From assembly GCA_963942565.1 (NCBI GenBank), contig OZ012700.1, positions 765,157 to 829,156 of the forward strand: a DNA stretch of 64,000 nt, given 5' to 3'. This document shows, piece by piece, positions 47,780 through 58,349 of the stretch. The notes beneath the pieces were generated by a model. That model ran no database searches. It was not told the DNA's origin and worked only from the letters and a program-made list of their open reading frames with translations. Each line of letters opens with the position of its first letter. Within the stretch, counting starts at the first letter, position 1. The DNA is from Maea johnstoni. Taxonomy: Eukaryota; Annelida; Polychaeta; Spionida; Magelonidae. The translations under genes were made by a program, and so were the position numbers.

Positions 47780-48907
47780 TTATAGCTCGCGTAGCAAGCC
47801 GGCGTAGCGTAGCGGCATTTACAGCATATATAGCAGGGCCCGACGCTAAGGGTGAGCCTATGGCCCCAGGCCAGTAAATATTCCCCAAAACAGCTTCGGG
47901 CCAGTAAAAAAAGACCTCAACTGGTCCTACAGGCCCAGTAAACATTTGGAGACATTCTTGTTAAAAAGTTTCCCACCGAGAATGTCCCCAAATGTTTTTG
48001 AAATAAATCAAGATAAAATCTATAAAGATAAATGTTGTGGTGAATTTAATGCAATGTTTTTGCTTGTTATGTTATAGAAAAAAATGTAGGACCAGTAAAA
48101 AATTTGCAGGACCAGCAGATGCTAGGTGTTACTGGTCCTACAGGGCCAGTATCATTTTGAGTTAGCGTTGAGGCCTGTATAGTCAAAACCTCAAAACCTA
48201 CAAACTGAGGCAGGTTTTTTGGTGTTGGCGTCTGTCTGTTCGCCTCTCGTTGGGCTCGCTCGGTCTATTACCTCGCGAAAAATGAGCATAACTTTTTGCT
48301 TTAAGAGCACATTTTGCCGCCAGATCGTTTCATGTTTTAAATATTTCTTAATCAAATAATAAATTTGGATTGTTTCCTTTAAATTGTATTGAAATAACGT
48401 TTTGGTCGCCGACTATCGTGCCGACACGCGCGGAACTATGCAACAACCGAAACATACATGCTCACGTGCGACAAATGCTGACGTCATGAAATGACATCAA
48501 GTTACTACGGAATTCCGCGGATTCCAATGTCGTAACTTCGATGTTCACGGTAAAAATGACTTTACTCATCTTTCCGTGAATCGATTTCAATGCAATTTAG
48601 ATCGCTACAACCGCCACAAATAATTCTACGTCTCTTAATTCTAGTTGAAATCTGTCGTGAAATGACGATTTTGCAACAGGTTAAAGTCGTACTAATTTCT
48701 ATGCAATATTTTCGGTCAATCGATCGCTACGCATACTGTGTGTGTTTATTGCACAAATATGAAGCTCATATTAAGGGGCTTCCAATATGTTTCAGCGAAG
48801 TTCAAGTAAAGAATGAGGTTACGGATAACAATAACAAACACTTTGTGACTGCAGAAATATCATCGAACTGCGCGAGCATTTAAAGCTTCGCTTTCTCGTC
48901 ATATTAT
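47780..48907 (+). repeat. Dispersed repeat family A, copy B, with a nested hAT-like MITE
   Basis: Starts TAGCTCGCGTAGC and ends CTGCGCGAGCATTTAAAGC..TTTCTCGTCATATTA, collinear with copies A and C. It touches copy C directly at 48907/48908. Confidence 0.8.
47834..48177. mobile_element. hAT-like MITE, CAGGGCCCGACGCTAA ends, 344 bp
   Basis: The left end CAGGGCCCGACGCTAAG and the right end GTTAGCGTTGAGGCCTG are imperfectly inverted. TATAG is repeated at both flanks (47829-47833, 48178-48182). GGCCAGTAAA / CTGGTCCTACAG(G)GCC motifs recur inside. Confidence 0.7.
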
Positions 48908-49892
48908 TAGCTCACGCAGTGAGCCTGCCGAAGGCCGGCGAAGCGTAGCAAGCATTTACGGTAAATATAGTGTAGTTACCTACTTGGCAGGCTACATACT
49001 GAGGCAGGTTTTTTGCTGTTGGCGTCTGTCTGTTCGTCTCTTGTTGTGCTCGCTCGCTCGATAACCTCGTGAGAAATGAGCATACCCGGGGGGGGGGGCA
49101 CTCAGGTACAGAGGGGGGCCGCACCTTAGTTACGTATTTCGCGGAAGAAGGGGTCTTTTTTGAAGACCTCCGCATGTCCGCGATTTTGTAAAAGAAGGGT
49201 ACTTTTTTGTACCCAGGTACGAAGTATGGGGGTCAAAATCCCCTTACAATCCACGAAACATACGCGGCTCTGACGCCGATTGACTGCCGAAGTATCTGGG
49301 CTTCCGAGTTTGCTGCTGCCAATTGCTGCCGCTAAACACGCAGAGGATTATAAAATCTAAAGTTAAAATACGTGTTCCCGTTCATCCAATGTCAGTGTTT
49401 TGATAAAAGAAGGGGTGTTTATTTAGTGGAAAAAGTCAGCGTTTTTACTAAAATAAGGGTGCTTTTTTGGTCAGAAATCAGTGCTTTAGGGGTATTTTTT
49501 AATTTTGATAACGAACGTATGCGCCCCCCTAAATACCCAAGTGCCCCCCCGGGTGAGCATAACCTTTTGCTTTAAGAGCACATTTTGCCGCCATATCGTT
49601 TCATGTTTTAAATATTTCTTAATCAAATAATGAATTTGCATTGTTTCCTTTAAATTGTATTGAAATAACGTTTTGGTCGCGGACTATCGTGCAACACGCG
49701 CGGAACTATGCAACAACTGAAACATGCGCGACAAATGCTAGCTGACGTCATGAAATGACATCATGTTACGACAGAATTTCGCGGATTCCAAAGTCGTAAG
49801 ACGTAACTTCGATGTTCACGGTAAAAATTCAATGCAGAAATATCATCGACTGGAGCTGCGCGAGCATTTAAAGCTTTGCTTTCTCGTCATAT
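48908..49892 (+). repeat. Dispersed repeat family A, copy C, with a nested ACCCGGGG element
   Basis: Starts TTAGCTCACGCAGTGAGCCTGCCG and ends ..TTTCTCGTCATATTA. Apart from the nested element it follows copy B block by block. Confidence 0.8.
49084..49554. mobile_element. 471-bp element with ACCCGGGGGGGGCAC ends and 6-bp target repeat GAGCAT
   Basis: Left ACCCGGGGGGGG..GCACTCAGGTA, right TACCCAAGTGCCCCCCCGGGT. GAGCAT lies at both edges (49078-49083, 49555-49560), where copy B has a single GAGCAT. Non-coding; superfamily unknown. Confidence 0.8.
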
Positions 49893-49980
49893 TAGGTGCT
49901 AGTAATGCGCGCCGGTGTATAAACAACTCACCTATTGGCGATAACGAAGAGGTAGCCCAATGGCAAGTAAATGTTGCGAG

Positions 49981-50551
49981 TGTAACAGGGGAGCCCGGGC
50001 GGCGGGAGAACCCTGTTGCTGAGGGTAGAGAAGTGGGACAGCGGTTGGCCTTGGGAGGGAAGATAGAGTGGGGGGAGAAGTGGAGTAGGGCACTGGTTGG
50101 TGATGACGACTTCCTGCAGGGGTCATGTGACAGACGGGTTGGGAGAATTGAAGAAGAAGGTCACGTCGCGAATGGTGCCAAGAATTGGAGAAGAACTTCC
50201 ATTGAATTTGTGAGGGCAGCCGCTGGAGCAAATCCCACTCCTGACGACGAGAAGTCCCAGAGGTTGGGCAACGACCCGTGAGAGCGCTGGTCCAGAAGAG
50301 CAGGAACAAAAGGTGAGTTTATTGTTCTTTCAGGATTGTATTATATTCTATTTCAGCAACTGTGATTAGCCTAAAAGTGGGGTAGTTAGGTGTAGGGGGA
50401 TTGGGAGGGGAGCACATGGCCGCCGCGGGGAGGTGAATGGTGGGGGTGTTGTTGTGTGCATATATGATTACTGGCCTTAACCAGCTGGTGAGGTATAAAT
50501 AACTCTAACAGGCACTGCACGTCACGGCCTAGTGTTAAGTGTCCTGCCACA
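49981..50551 (+). repeat. Gypsy 5' LTR
   Basis: 571 bp, TGTAACAGGGG..CTGCCACA. A TATA-type box TATAAAT lies at 50494-50500, only about 52 bp before the LTR end, so R plus U5 would be very short if it is used. A strong donor-like AAAG|GTGAGT lies at about 50310. Confidence 0.95.
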
Positions 50552-51284
50552 GTGGTGTCCGCGACCAGCGATGGGCTGGGATTAATTCGATTTTAATTCA
50601 AAGTGTGAGGTAGAAGTTGAATGGTGCCGGCGGCCATGACACCTTGCTCAGTTTTTGGAAATAAAGAGTGAAAGTTAAAAGTGGACGTAGCTCCTTGGAT
50701 AAAGAAGGAGGAAGAAATTGTTGAGAGGGAAAAGAGTTGGGAGTATTTAATTAGCACTCGGTTTTGGTTTTGGTGGAGAAATTTCTTGAGATTGGGGAAA
50801 TAGGGAACTTTGGAGTTAGGAGTTAGAAATTTTTGTGTGATCCCACAGGCAGGTGACCATCAGGCAGGGATTTGTCTGTGTGTGTGTAATTATATTGTAG
50901 GTAATTAACCCTTCTTGTTTCAGGGAACGGAGGGGGCGTATTCCAGAGGGAGTAGGTAATTGTGATTGTGAATAGAAAATCGTGATTGTTGTTGTTGTTG
51001 TGTAATTTTGCATTTGATTGCTAGTGATCCTGCCTGTGGTGTGTGATACTCGTAGGGGGTTGGATAGCCTGTAGTCAGGCATCCCATATTGTGGTTAGGG
51101 GGGGAGAAGAAGTTTTGTTTGGGTGAGTGGTGGAGGAAGGCTGTTCGCCGATTGTGGATAGCCGGTGATAGTGAAGGGGGAGAAGCAAAGTGAGACTTTG
51201 TTGTTATTGTGTGGTAGGTCACCAAAGGTGGCCCAATCATAGTGGGAAAGGAGGGTTGTGCTGTGTGGGAGGGGGTGGTTGAGG

Positions 51285-53800
51285 ATGGCAACAGGAGGAG
51301 ATTTGAGGAGGGAGGGGGATCTGGGGTGGTCTTTTGACATGTTTGGGGATAGTCCGGCCCGGGCTGGGAGGTTGACTTACCCGGAGGTCGGGGAAAGGGA
51401 GTCAGAAATAGTTTTTCGAAAGAAGATAGAGGAAAAGTTTGCACTGGGCACGCCGGTGTCGCAGGTGGAATGGGAGAGGTGGGTGAGAGGTAATGAGAGA
51501 GCGGGGGGCGCAGAGCAGCAAGGGGGGCAAATAGGAATGTCGCCGGGGGCGGGGATGCCACAAACACCGGGGAGACCCCTGAGAGGAGGGGGGGTAACGT
51601 TTAGTGAGGAGGGCGATGTCGCCGGAGGAGGGAATAGGGGGCCGGGGAGCTCGGGGCCAGGGGTCGCCCCGCCCCGGAGGGCGGGGGCGGATAGTGATTC
51701 AGGAGTCAGGGTGGGCAGTTTCACAGCAAGGGAGGGGTCACGGGGGGAAGAGGAGAGCTCAATAGGGGAACGTGTGGGTCGTCTGGAGAGCATCATAGAG
51801 AATAATGGTCGGATGATGGAGCGGCTGGTGGATCACCTGGGAATAAGCGAGGGGAGGGCAGTGGTCAGCACAGAGAGAGGGGGGAGGTCAGCCTCACAGA
51901 CACAGAGTAGTGGGCCGGTCTCTCCGACGCCGGAAGTGGGGGTTATGGCACGGGAGCAGGGAGTAGTGCGGGGCCATGGAGTACTGGGGAGCGGGCCGGG
52001 TGCGCGGACGCCGGGGGTGGGGGTGGGATCGCAGACGCCGGGCTCGCCAGTGATGATGTCGACGCCGTTGGACGCTCAGGGGGGGGAGTCGATACCAAGA
52101 ACAGGGTCGAGAAGGGGGGGGACGCGACGGAGCTCGAGGGGGGATAGGTCAGCTGAGGGAGAGGATAGGGCTAGCTCGTCTGTGGCAAGTTCCGACGACC
52201 ACAGCAGGGGGCGGGCCTCCAGTACAAGCGATAGTGGGGTTTCACAGGGGTCTCGGTCCGGGGGGGAAAGGCCGACTCGGCGGCGCAGCGGGCGGTCCAG
52301 GCTGGGGAGGGTGACAGAGGATAGTTCAGAGGATGAGCAGTCGGAGAGACCCACGAGACGCGTGGGGTGGAGGAGGGAGGGGAGAGGGGGCGAGAATAAG
52401 GAAAATGAGGGAAATGGGGGGGGTGGACCCAGGAGGGGTGGTCGTCGCCAGTGGGGGGATGACGAGACCCTACCGCAGTTGCGGCCGTTCGCGCCGTCTT
52501 CTTATGATGGTAAGAATGTAGTCTGGTTAGACTACAAGATACAGTTCGAAATAGCCGCACGGATAAACGGGTGGTCGAAACGGCAAATGGCCGATCGACT
52601 GGCGGTCAGCCTACAGGGCTTAGCCCGTAGGGTACTCTCAGATATGACACCGGCTCAGAGGGGGGACTATGACTACCTAGTGGGGGTGCTAGAAAAGAAA
52701 TTTGACCCGCCGGAGCGGGAGGTATCGCAAAGAATGCAGTTTGAGCAGAGGGTTCGCCACCCCGGGGAGACGTACGCAGAGTTTGCTGATGTTTGCTGAA
52801 AGCCTACAGGGCTTAGCCCGTAGGGTACTCTCAGATATGACACCGGCTCAGAGGGGGGACTATGACTACCTAGTGGGGGTGCTAGAAAAGAAATTTGACC
52901 CGCCGGAGCGGGAGGTATCGCAAAGAATGCAGTTTGAGCAGAGGGTTCGCCACCCCGGGGAGACGTACGCTGAGTTTGCTGATGAACTTCGGCAACTCTG
53001 CCGGAAGGGGCATAGGAAGCTAGATAGTGCGGCCAGGACCGAGTTGGTGGTGGGGAGATTTACAGAGACTCTCGAACCTGGCATGATGAAGCATATAGTG
53101 ATGCGACATCCCGAGACTTTGGAGGACGCAGTCAGCTGGGCCGAAGAATATTACGCAGTAGAGAAGCGGGCTGCCGCTTCAGGCGCTGGGACCCAGGGGG
53201 CCTTTCAGGTGGGCACAGGGGGAGGTGGGGGCGGTCGGGGTGGAGGTTGGGGACAGGCCGGACGGCCGAAGGGGTCCGACCCCGATGCGCCAGGCAGGGC
53301 TCCCGCGGGGGGGCCTGGGACCTTTGGGTGGGCGGCCGCGGGGGAGGATGAGGGCCCGCCAGGGATTCCCCGGACTGATGAGGACAACACGAGGAGGTGT
53401 TATGAGTGTGGCTCTACGGACCATCTCAGGTTTAATTGCCCTGCAAGGATACCGTCGGGGACAGAGCGGGGGCCGGGGGGACCTGGAGGTCGGGGGCCCC
53501 ATACTGAGTATGAGTGTTGGGAGTGCCATCAGATGGGACATATCGGAAGGAATTGTCCATCCAGGGCCTCTCGTGGGGGTGGGATCCCGCCGAATTTGGT
53601 GTGCTGGGGCTGTGGAGGGCGGGGACATCTGCAGTCTCGCTGCCCGGGAGTTGGGCGGCCGGGGCCGCCGCCGGGGGCATCAGTGGGGCCGACGGCGGGC
53701 CCGCGGGTAGCTCGGCCGTCGCCTGGGGGTGGCGGGTCGAGTGGGCCGCAGGGTCGGGCACGGAATGTGTCGGAGGAGGCTTGTTTTCACCTGGGAGGGG
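51285..53800 (+). pseudogene. Gypsy gag region with three CCHC knuckles (fossil)
   Basis: The glycine/serine/arginine-rich N-terminal part has a short coiled-coil-prone stretch (RLESIIENNGRMMERL). The capsid-like part contains WLDYKIQFE, LEKKFDP and ERVRHPGETYAEF-type segments, as in Gypsy capsids. Three nucleocapsid knuckles C-x2-C-x4-H-x4-C follow at about 53397-53650 (CYECGSTDHLRFNC, CWECHQMGHIGRNC, CWGCGGRGHLQSRC). The product would package element RNA. The region is interrupted and is treated as a fossil. Confidence 0.8.
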
Positions 53801-55960
53801 GTTCTCTCTATATAGGGGGGGTGATCAGCACGGTGCCCGTGGAGTTTTTGCTGGACACCGGGTGCTCGGTCACTCTCGTGGACTGGGGGGTCTGGGGCCG
53901 AATGGTGCCCCGGCCCGAGATAGACGCCAGCTATCAGGCCACCTTGTTGTGCGCTAAGGGGGAGCCCCTGAAGGTACACGGCCTGTGTGAGGTCGTTCTA
54001 GAAATCGGCGGGGAGCTGGTTAGGGGGGACGCGGTCGTGGCGGACATCCCGGGGAGTGAGGTCTTGTTGGGGATGGACCTGCTTGAGGACTTGGAGTGCA
54101 GCATCCATTTGACCACTAGGGAGTTGCGGAGTCATAGGCTGGGCATCTCGGTGCCCCTCTATAAGGAGCGGAGGGAGAGGTGTGCCAGGGTCAAGGTGGC
54201 GGAGACCATCTGTGTCCCGCCGGGATTTGAAATGCTGTTGCCGGGTAAGGTTAGTGGGAGGTGGGAGTCCGGGGGGCCCGCGGGGGTGGTGGAGGGGCTT
54301 GGCTCATTTCATCGGGACACTGGTCTGATGGTGGCTAAGTCGGTAGTACGGGTAGATGGAGGAGTAGTCCCCCTGAGGGTGGCCAATATGGGGCCGGAAA
54401 CGGTGGTGCTCCGTGCTGGGATGCCGGTGGCCCTGGCCAGCCCGGTGGCCCATGTGGGCGAGCCGATAGATCTAGAAGTGCCCGAGGTGGAGGAGGGTGG
54501 TCCTGCCCCGGTGGAGTTGCCAGAACACCTTGAGCAGATGGTGAAGGGCGCCGCTGAGCGGCTGACGGCCGAAGAGTTGGACGATCTCCGCCGAATGCTG
54601 CTCCATTATAGAGATGTCTTTGTGAAGCCGGGGGGTCCCTTGGGACGAACAGACCGGGTCAAGCACGCGGTTGATACGGGGGATAGCCCGCCTATCCGAC
54701 AGAAATGCCGGAGGCCCCCATGGGGAAATAGGGATATCATTAGTGACGAAATAGAAAAGATGTTGCGCGACGGGGTGATCGTTCCTAGCGAGAGCCCGTT
54801 GGTCGTCGCCCATCGTGTTGGCCCGCAAGGCCGATGGTAGCGTACGTTTCTGTGTCGACTACCGACGCGTCAATCAGGTGACGCGTAAAGACGCGTACCC
54901 ACTCCCCAACATTAGCGACTGTCTAGACTCGCTTGGAGGGTCCAAGTGGTTTTGCACTTTGGACCTGGCCAGTGGTTATTGGCAGGTCGAGATGGACGAG
55001 GCCTCGCGGGAGAAGACCGCGTTTTCCTCGCATCAGGGGTTATTCGAATTTGTGGTCATGCCGTTTGGCTTGGCGAATGCGCCCGCCACGTTCGAGCGAC
55101 TGATGGAGCTTGTCCTACATGGGTTGCAGTGGGTTAGGTGTCTGATTTATCTCGACGACATCATGGTGTATGGGGGAAGTTTTACCGAGTGTCTGCAGGG
55201 TTTGGGACTGGTGCTGTCTAGGTTGCAGGAGGCTGCTTTGCGGCTGAAGCCCAAGAAGTGTGCCCTGTTCCTGAAGCAGCTGCCATTTTTGGGGCACGTG
55301 GTGTCCGAGGAGGGAATTAGTACTGACCCGAAGAAAGTGGAGGCCGTGGCCGGATGGAAAGTGCCCCAGACCATTAGGGAAGTCCGGTCGTTCCTGGGGT
55401 TTGCTTCGTATTACCGTCGGTTTATAACGGGGTTTTCGGTGATGGCAGCACCACTCATAGAATTGACTGAGAAGGCAGCCGAGTTCCGCTGGAACCGGCA
55501 AAGGCAGGAAGCCTTCGAAGATATCCGCCAGAAGCTGATTAGCGCCCCGGTCTTGGCTTATCCCCTGAGGGAGGGCCTGTTCGTCTTGGATACGGACGCC
55601 AGTGGGACTGGGATCGGCGCGGCTCTGTCACAAATACAGGATGGGGTCGAGAGACCCATAGCGTATGCCAGCAAGACTCTCAATAGAGCGCAGCGTGCGT
55701 ATTGCACGACAAGGAGAGAGTGTCTGGCGGTGGTGGAATTTGTGAAGCACTTTCGCCAGTACCTGTATGGTAGACGCTTTAGGGTCCGTACGGACCACGC
55801 CTCGTTGAAGTGGTTAACCAACTTTAAGGACGCAGAGGGCATGTATGCCCGGAGGATCTCACTCCTGGAGACATATGACTTTGAAATAGAACACCGGCCC
55901 GGCGAGAAGCATGCCAATGCTGACGCCCTGTCCCGCTTGAGGGCGGGACACTCTTGCCCC
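53800..55960 (+). pseudogene. Gypsy protease, reverse transcriptase and RNase H (fossil)
   Basis: The protease has the active-site motif LLDTGCS (about 53850). RT has DAYPLPNISD, FCTLDLASGYWQ, MPFGLANAPATF and the catalytic YLDD (about 55148-55160). RNase H has LDTDASGTGIGA and RTDHASLKW, then HRPGEKHANADALSRL. The sequence type resembles the 412/mdg1-like side of animal Gypsy elements, though the clade is not tested. The element as a whole is broken. Confidence 0.88.
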
Positions 55961-56175
55961 CGGGAGGATTGCCAGCAGTGCAGTCCGGGCCGCGCTGGTG
56001 CGGTTGTTACGCGTCGGCAGAGGGCCCAGCTGCAGGCGGAGAGCGAGGTGGGGCCCCGGGAGGAAGGGGAAGGAACTCGGGAGCCGGAGGGGGCAAGCGG
56101 CGCAGGTCGGCTGCCGGCTAGCTTGGATGAGACTGTGCCGTTGGAGGGAGACCCCCTGAGTGGCGACGTGGGGGA

Positions 56176-56340
56176 TGGGGGTGAATACTGTTTCTGTGGG
56201 GAGCCCTGGAGAGGGGGCTATATGGTTGGGTGTGACGAGTGTGGGGAATGGTTCCATGGAGAGTGTGTAAATCTCTCCGAGGAGGAGGAGTCGCATTATA
56301 GTCAGGAGGGGGTGAGCTACTCCTGCCCGGGGTGCGCGTC
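56176..56340 (+). other. PHD finger between RNase H and integrase of the Gypsy element
   Basis: A complete C4-H-C3 zinc ligand set is visible: C-x-C-x9-C-x2-C-x4-H-x2-C, then C-x2-C (YCFCGEPW, MVGCDECGEWFHGECV, YSCPGC). The aromatic-cage positions of H3K4me3-binding PHD fingers of the ING/CXXC1 type are filled: Y just before the first C, M in YMVGCD, and W in EWFHGECV. I infer that the module may read methylated histone H3K4 and steer integration or expression. Binding itself is untested. Confidence 0.85.
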
Positions 56341-56533
56341 TGAGAGACCGGAAAATGGGGGAGCCGGCGGAAGCCCCGAGGGGGCGCCGACTGAGGTGGA
56401 AGGGGGTGGGGACGCAGAAGGCTCCATGTTGGGGGCTCAGGCTGAAGAAATGGATGTGGTGAGCACGGGGGCCCACCCCGAGGGGTCTGGGCCGGGAGAG
56501 ACTAGTGTGGGGGGTCTGGGGACTGCCCCGCAA

Positions 56534-56641
56534 GAGGTCAAGAAGGAGGAGATGGCTCCGCTGGAGGTCAAAAAGGAGGAGATGGCTCCGCTGGAGGTCA
56601 AGAAGGAGGAGATGGCTCCGCTGGAGGTCAAAAAGGAGGAA
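56534..56641 (+). repeat. Four tandem 30-bp units coding EVKKEEMAPL, with SUMO-type VKKE
   Basis: In the pol frame after the PHD finger, EVKKEEMAPL repeats at 30-bp spacing (56534, 56564, 56594, 56624). Each unit holds V-K-K-E, a match to the psi-K-x-E SUMO consensus. The DNA copies differ only by synonymous AAG/AAA-type changes. Confidence 0.85.
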
Positions 56642-56749
56642 AAGCCTGGTGAAATGGAGAGTTGGGAGGGGGGCCGACGGCCCGTCTGGGAGGAGGGTGA
56701 AATGTGGCCGCTCGACGAGGGGCCGGGGTTAAAATTGGAGGGACCTATA

Positions 56750-58347
56750 GAGGATGGGAAGACTGGCCGGACGTTCTCGATGAGAAGCTGCCGGTGGAGG
56801 GTATGGCCGAGCCGGATATTTCTGTGCTGACGGCGGAGTGGTTGGAGACCTGGAAGCTCCAGGATCTGCGTAGGTGGCAGATAGAGGACCGTAGTCTGGC
56901 CCTCGTGGTAAAATGGAGGGAGGAGTTGGCTGATCGGCCGGAGCCGGAGGTGCTCGCTGGCGAAGGCCGTACGGTTAAGGGTCTAGTGCAGCAGTGGGAC
57001 CAATTGGAAGTGGTCCATGGGGTGCTGTACAGGAAATTTAGGCCCGCGGCCATGCCCAGCAGGGTTGTGTGGCAGCTTGTGGCCCCGGCTTGCTTGCGGC
57101 GACAGATATTTAAGGGTCTGCATGGCACACGGGTGGGCGGCCATTTGGGTCGAGATAGGACCCTTGAGCACGTGCGCCAGCATTTTTACTGGATGGGCAT
57201 GTCGCAGGACATCAAGCATTGGTGTGCCTGGTGCGAGACCTGCGCTCGGACGAAAGCGGGCAAGTTGCCCAGAAGAAATAGACTAGAGCAGCGCCCGGTG
57301 GGTATGCCCCTGGGGAGAATGGCGTTGGACATCATGGGTCCCCTTCCTAGAACAGAGGAGGGAAATCAGTATATTCTGGTTGTCGCCGATTATTTCACCA
57401 AGTGGGTGGAGGCGTTCGCTATACCGGACCAGACGGCCATGACGGTGGCCGACGTCCTAGTGAGGGAGGTCATTTGTCGATATGGCACCCCCTACCAATT
57501 ACACTCCGACCAGGGGTCTGATTTTGAATCCCGGTTGTTCCAGCAGGTTTGTGCCCTGTTGGAGATAGATAAGACTCGCACAACCCCATATATGCCCCGG
57601 TCAGATGGCATGGTGGAGCGGTTTAACCGCACCGTCCAGAAGATGTTGGCTGGATATGTCAATGACCACAAGACCGATTGGGATGATCACTTGCCCTATA
57701 TGACCATGGCGTATCGTGCCACGCCCCATGAGAGCACGGGGTGCACTCCGAACCTGCTTATGTTGGGTCGTGAGGTGACCGCGCCTGTCCAGATTATGGC
57801 AGGGCTGCCCCGGGCCTCGGGTGATGTGGTCTGTACGGCCAAATATGCACTAAAGTTGAGGGAACACTTGGGGGAGGCGTACCACTATGCTCGAGACCGG
57901 CTCAAGCGGGCGGCTGAGCGTCAGAAAAGTGTGTACGACCGACGAGCCCATGACCGCTCCTTCCGTAGGGGTGATTGGGTGTGGTACTTCTACACCCCGA
58001 AGAATAAGAAATTCGGGCGACCCCATACGGGGCCCTTCCTGGTGGTGCAACAGCTGAGCCTGGTGACCTATCGGATTCAGGCCACTAGTGATGGGAAGAC
58101 CAAGGTTGTTCATATAGACTATCTGAAGCAGTTCCAGGCGGAGGAGAAGCCTGAGGGGTGGCTTGACAAAGAAGGGGAGGGTGTGCCTGTGGTGAAGAAA
58201 CCTGGGCCGGAGCGTCCCAGGGTCAAAATCGGAGAGATAATGGACCGAGAAGGTCGGGAGGCCGAGCGCGGAGCTGGGCGAAGAGGGCCCAGGCCTCCGA
58301 GGCGGGGGGCGGTGGTGGATATGGCTCCCGGAGGGGCTGACGGGTAG
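56750..58347 (+). pseudogene. Gypsy integrase with GPY/F-type C-terminus (fossil)
   Basis: The HHCC zinc domain reads HGTRVGGHLGRD..CAWCETC. The DDE core has LDIMGPLP, HSDQGSDFES and SDGMVERFNR. A C-terminal GPY/F-like segment follows (HTGPFLVVQQLS, TKVVHIDYLKQF). The charged end (to 58347) has no chromodomain that I can see, so targeting, if any, would rest on the PHD finger. Treated as part of a broken element. Confidence 0.85.
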
Positions 58348-58349
58348 TG

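Noticed and set aside
49763-50281. Frame running from family A into the Gypsy 5' LTR
   Set aside because: It crosses an insertion boundary, and the same LTR part is open in the other LTR too, so it reflects GC-rich DNA, not a gene.
50920-51567. Proline-rich antisense frames across the Gypsy element (also at 53179, 54472, 55859, 57850, 60597)
   Set aside because: Strong G-skew on the plus strand removes stops from the minus strand; no domains.
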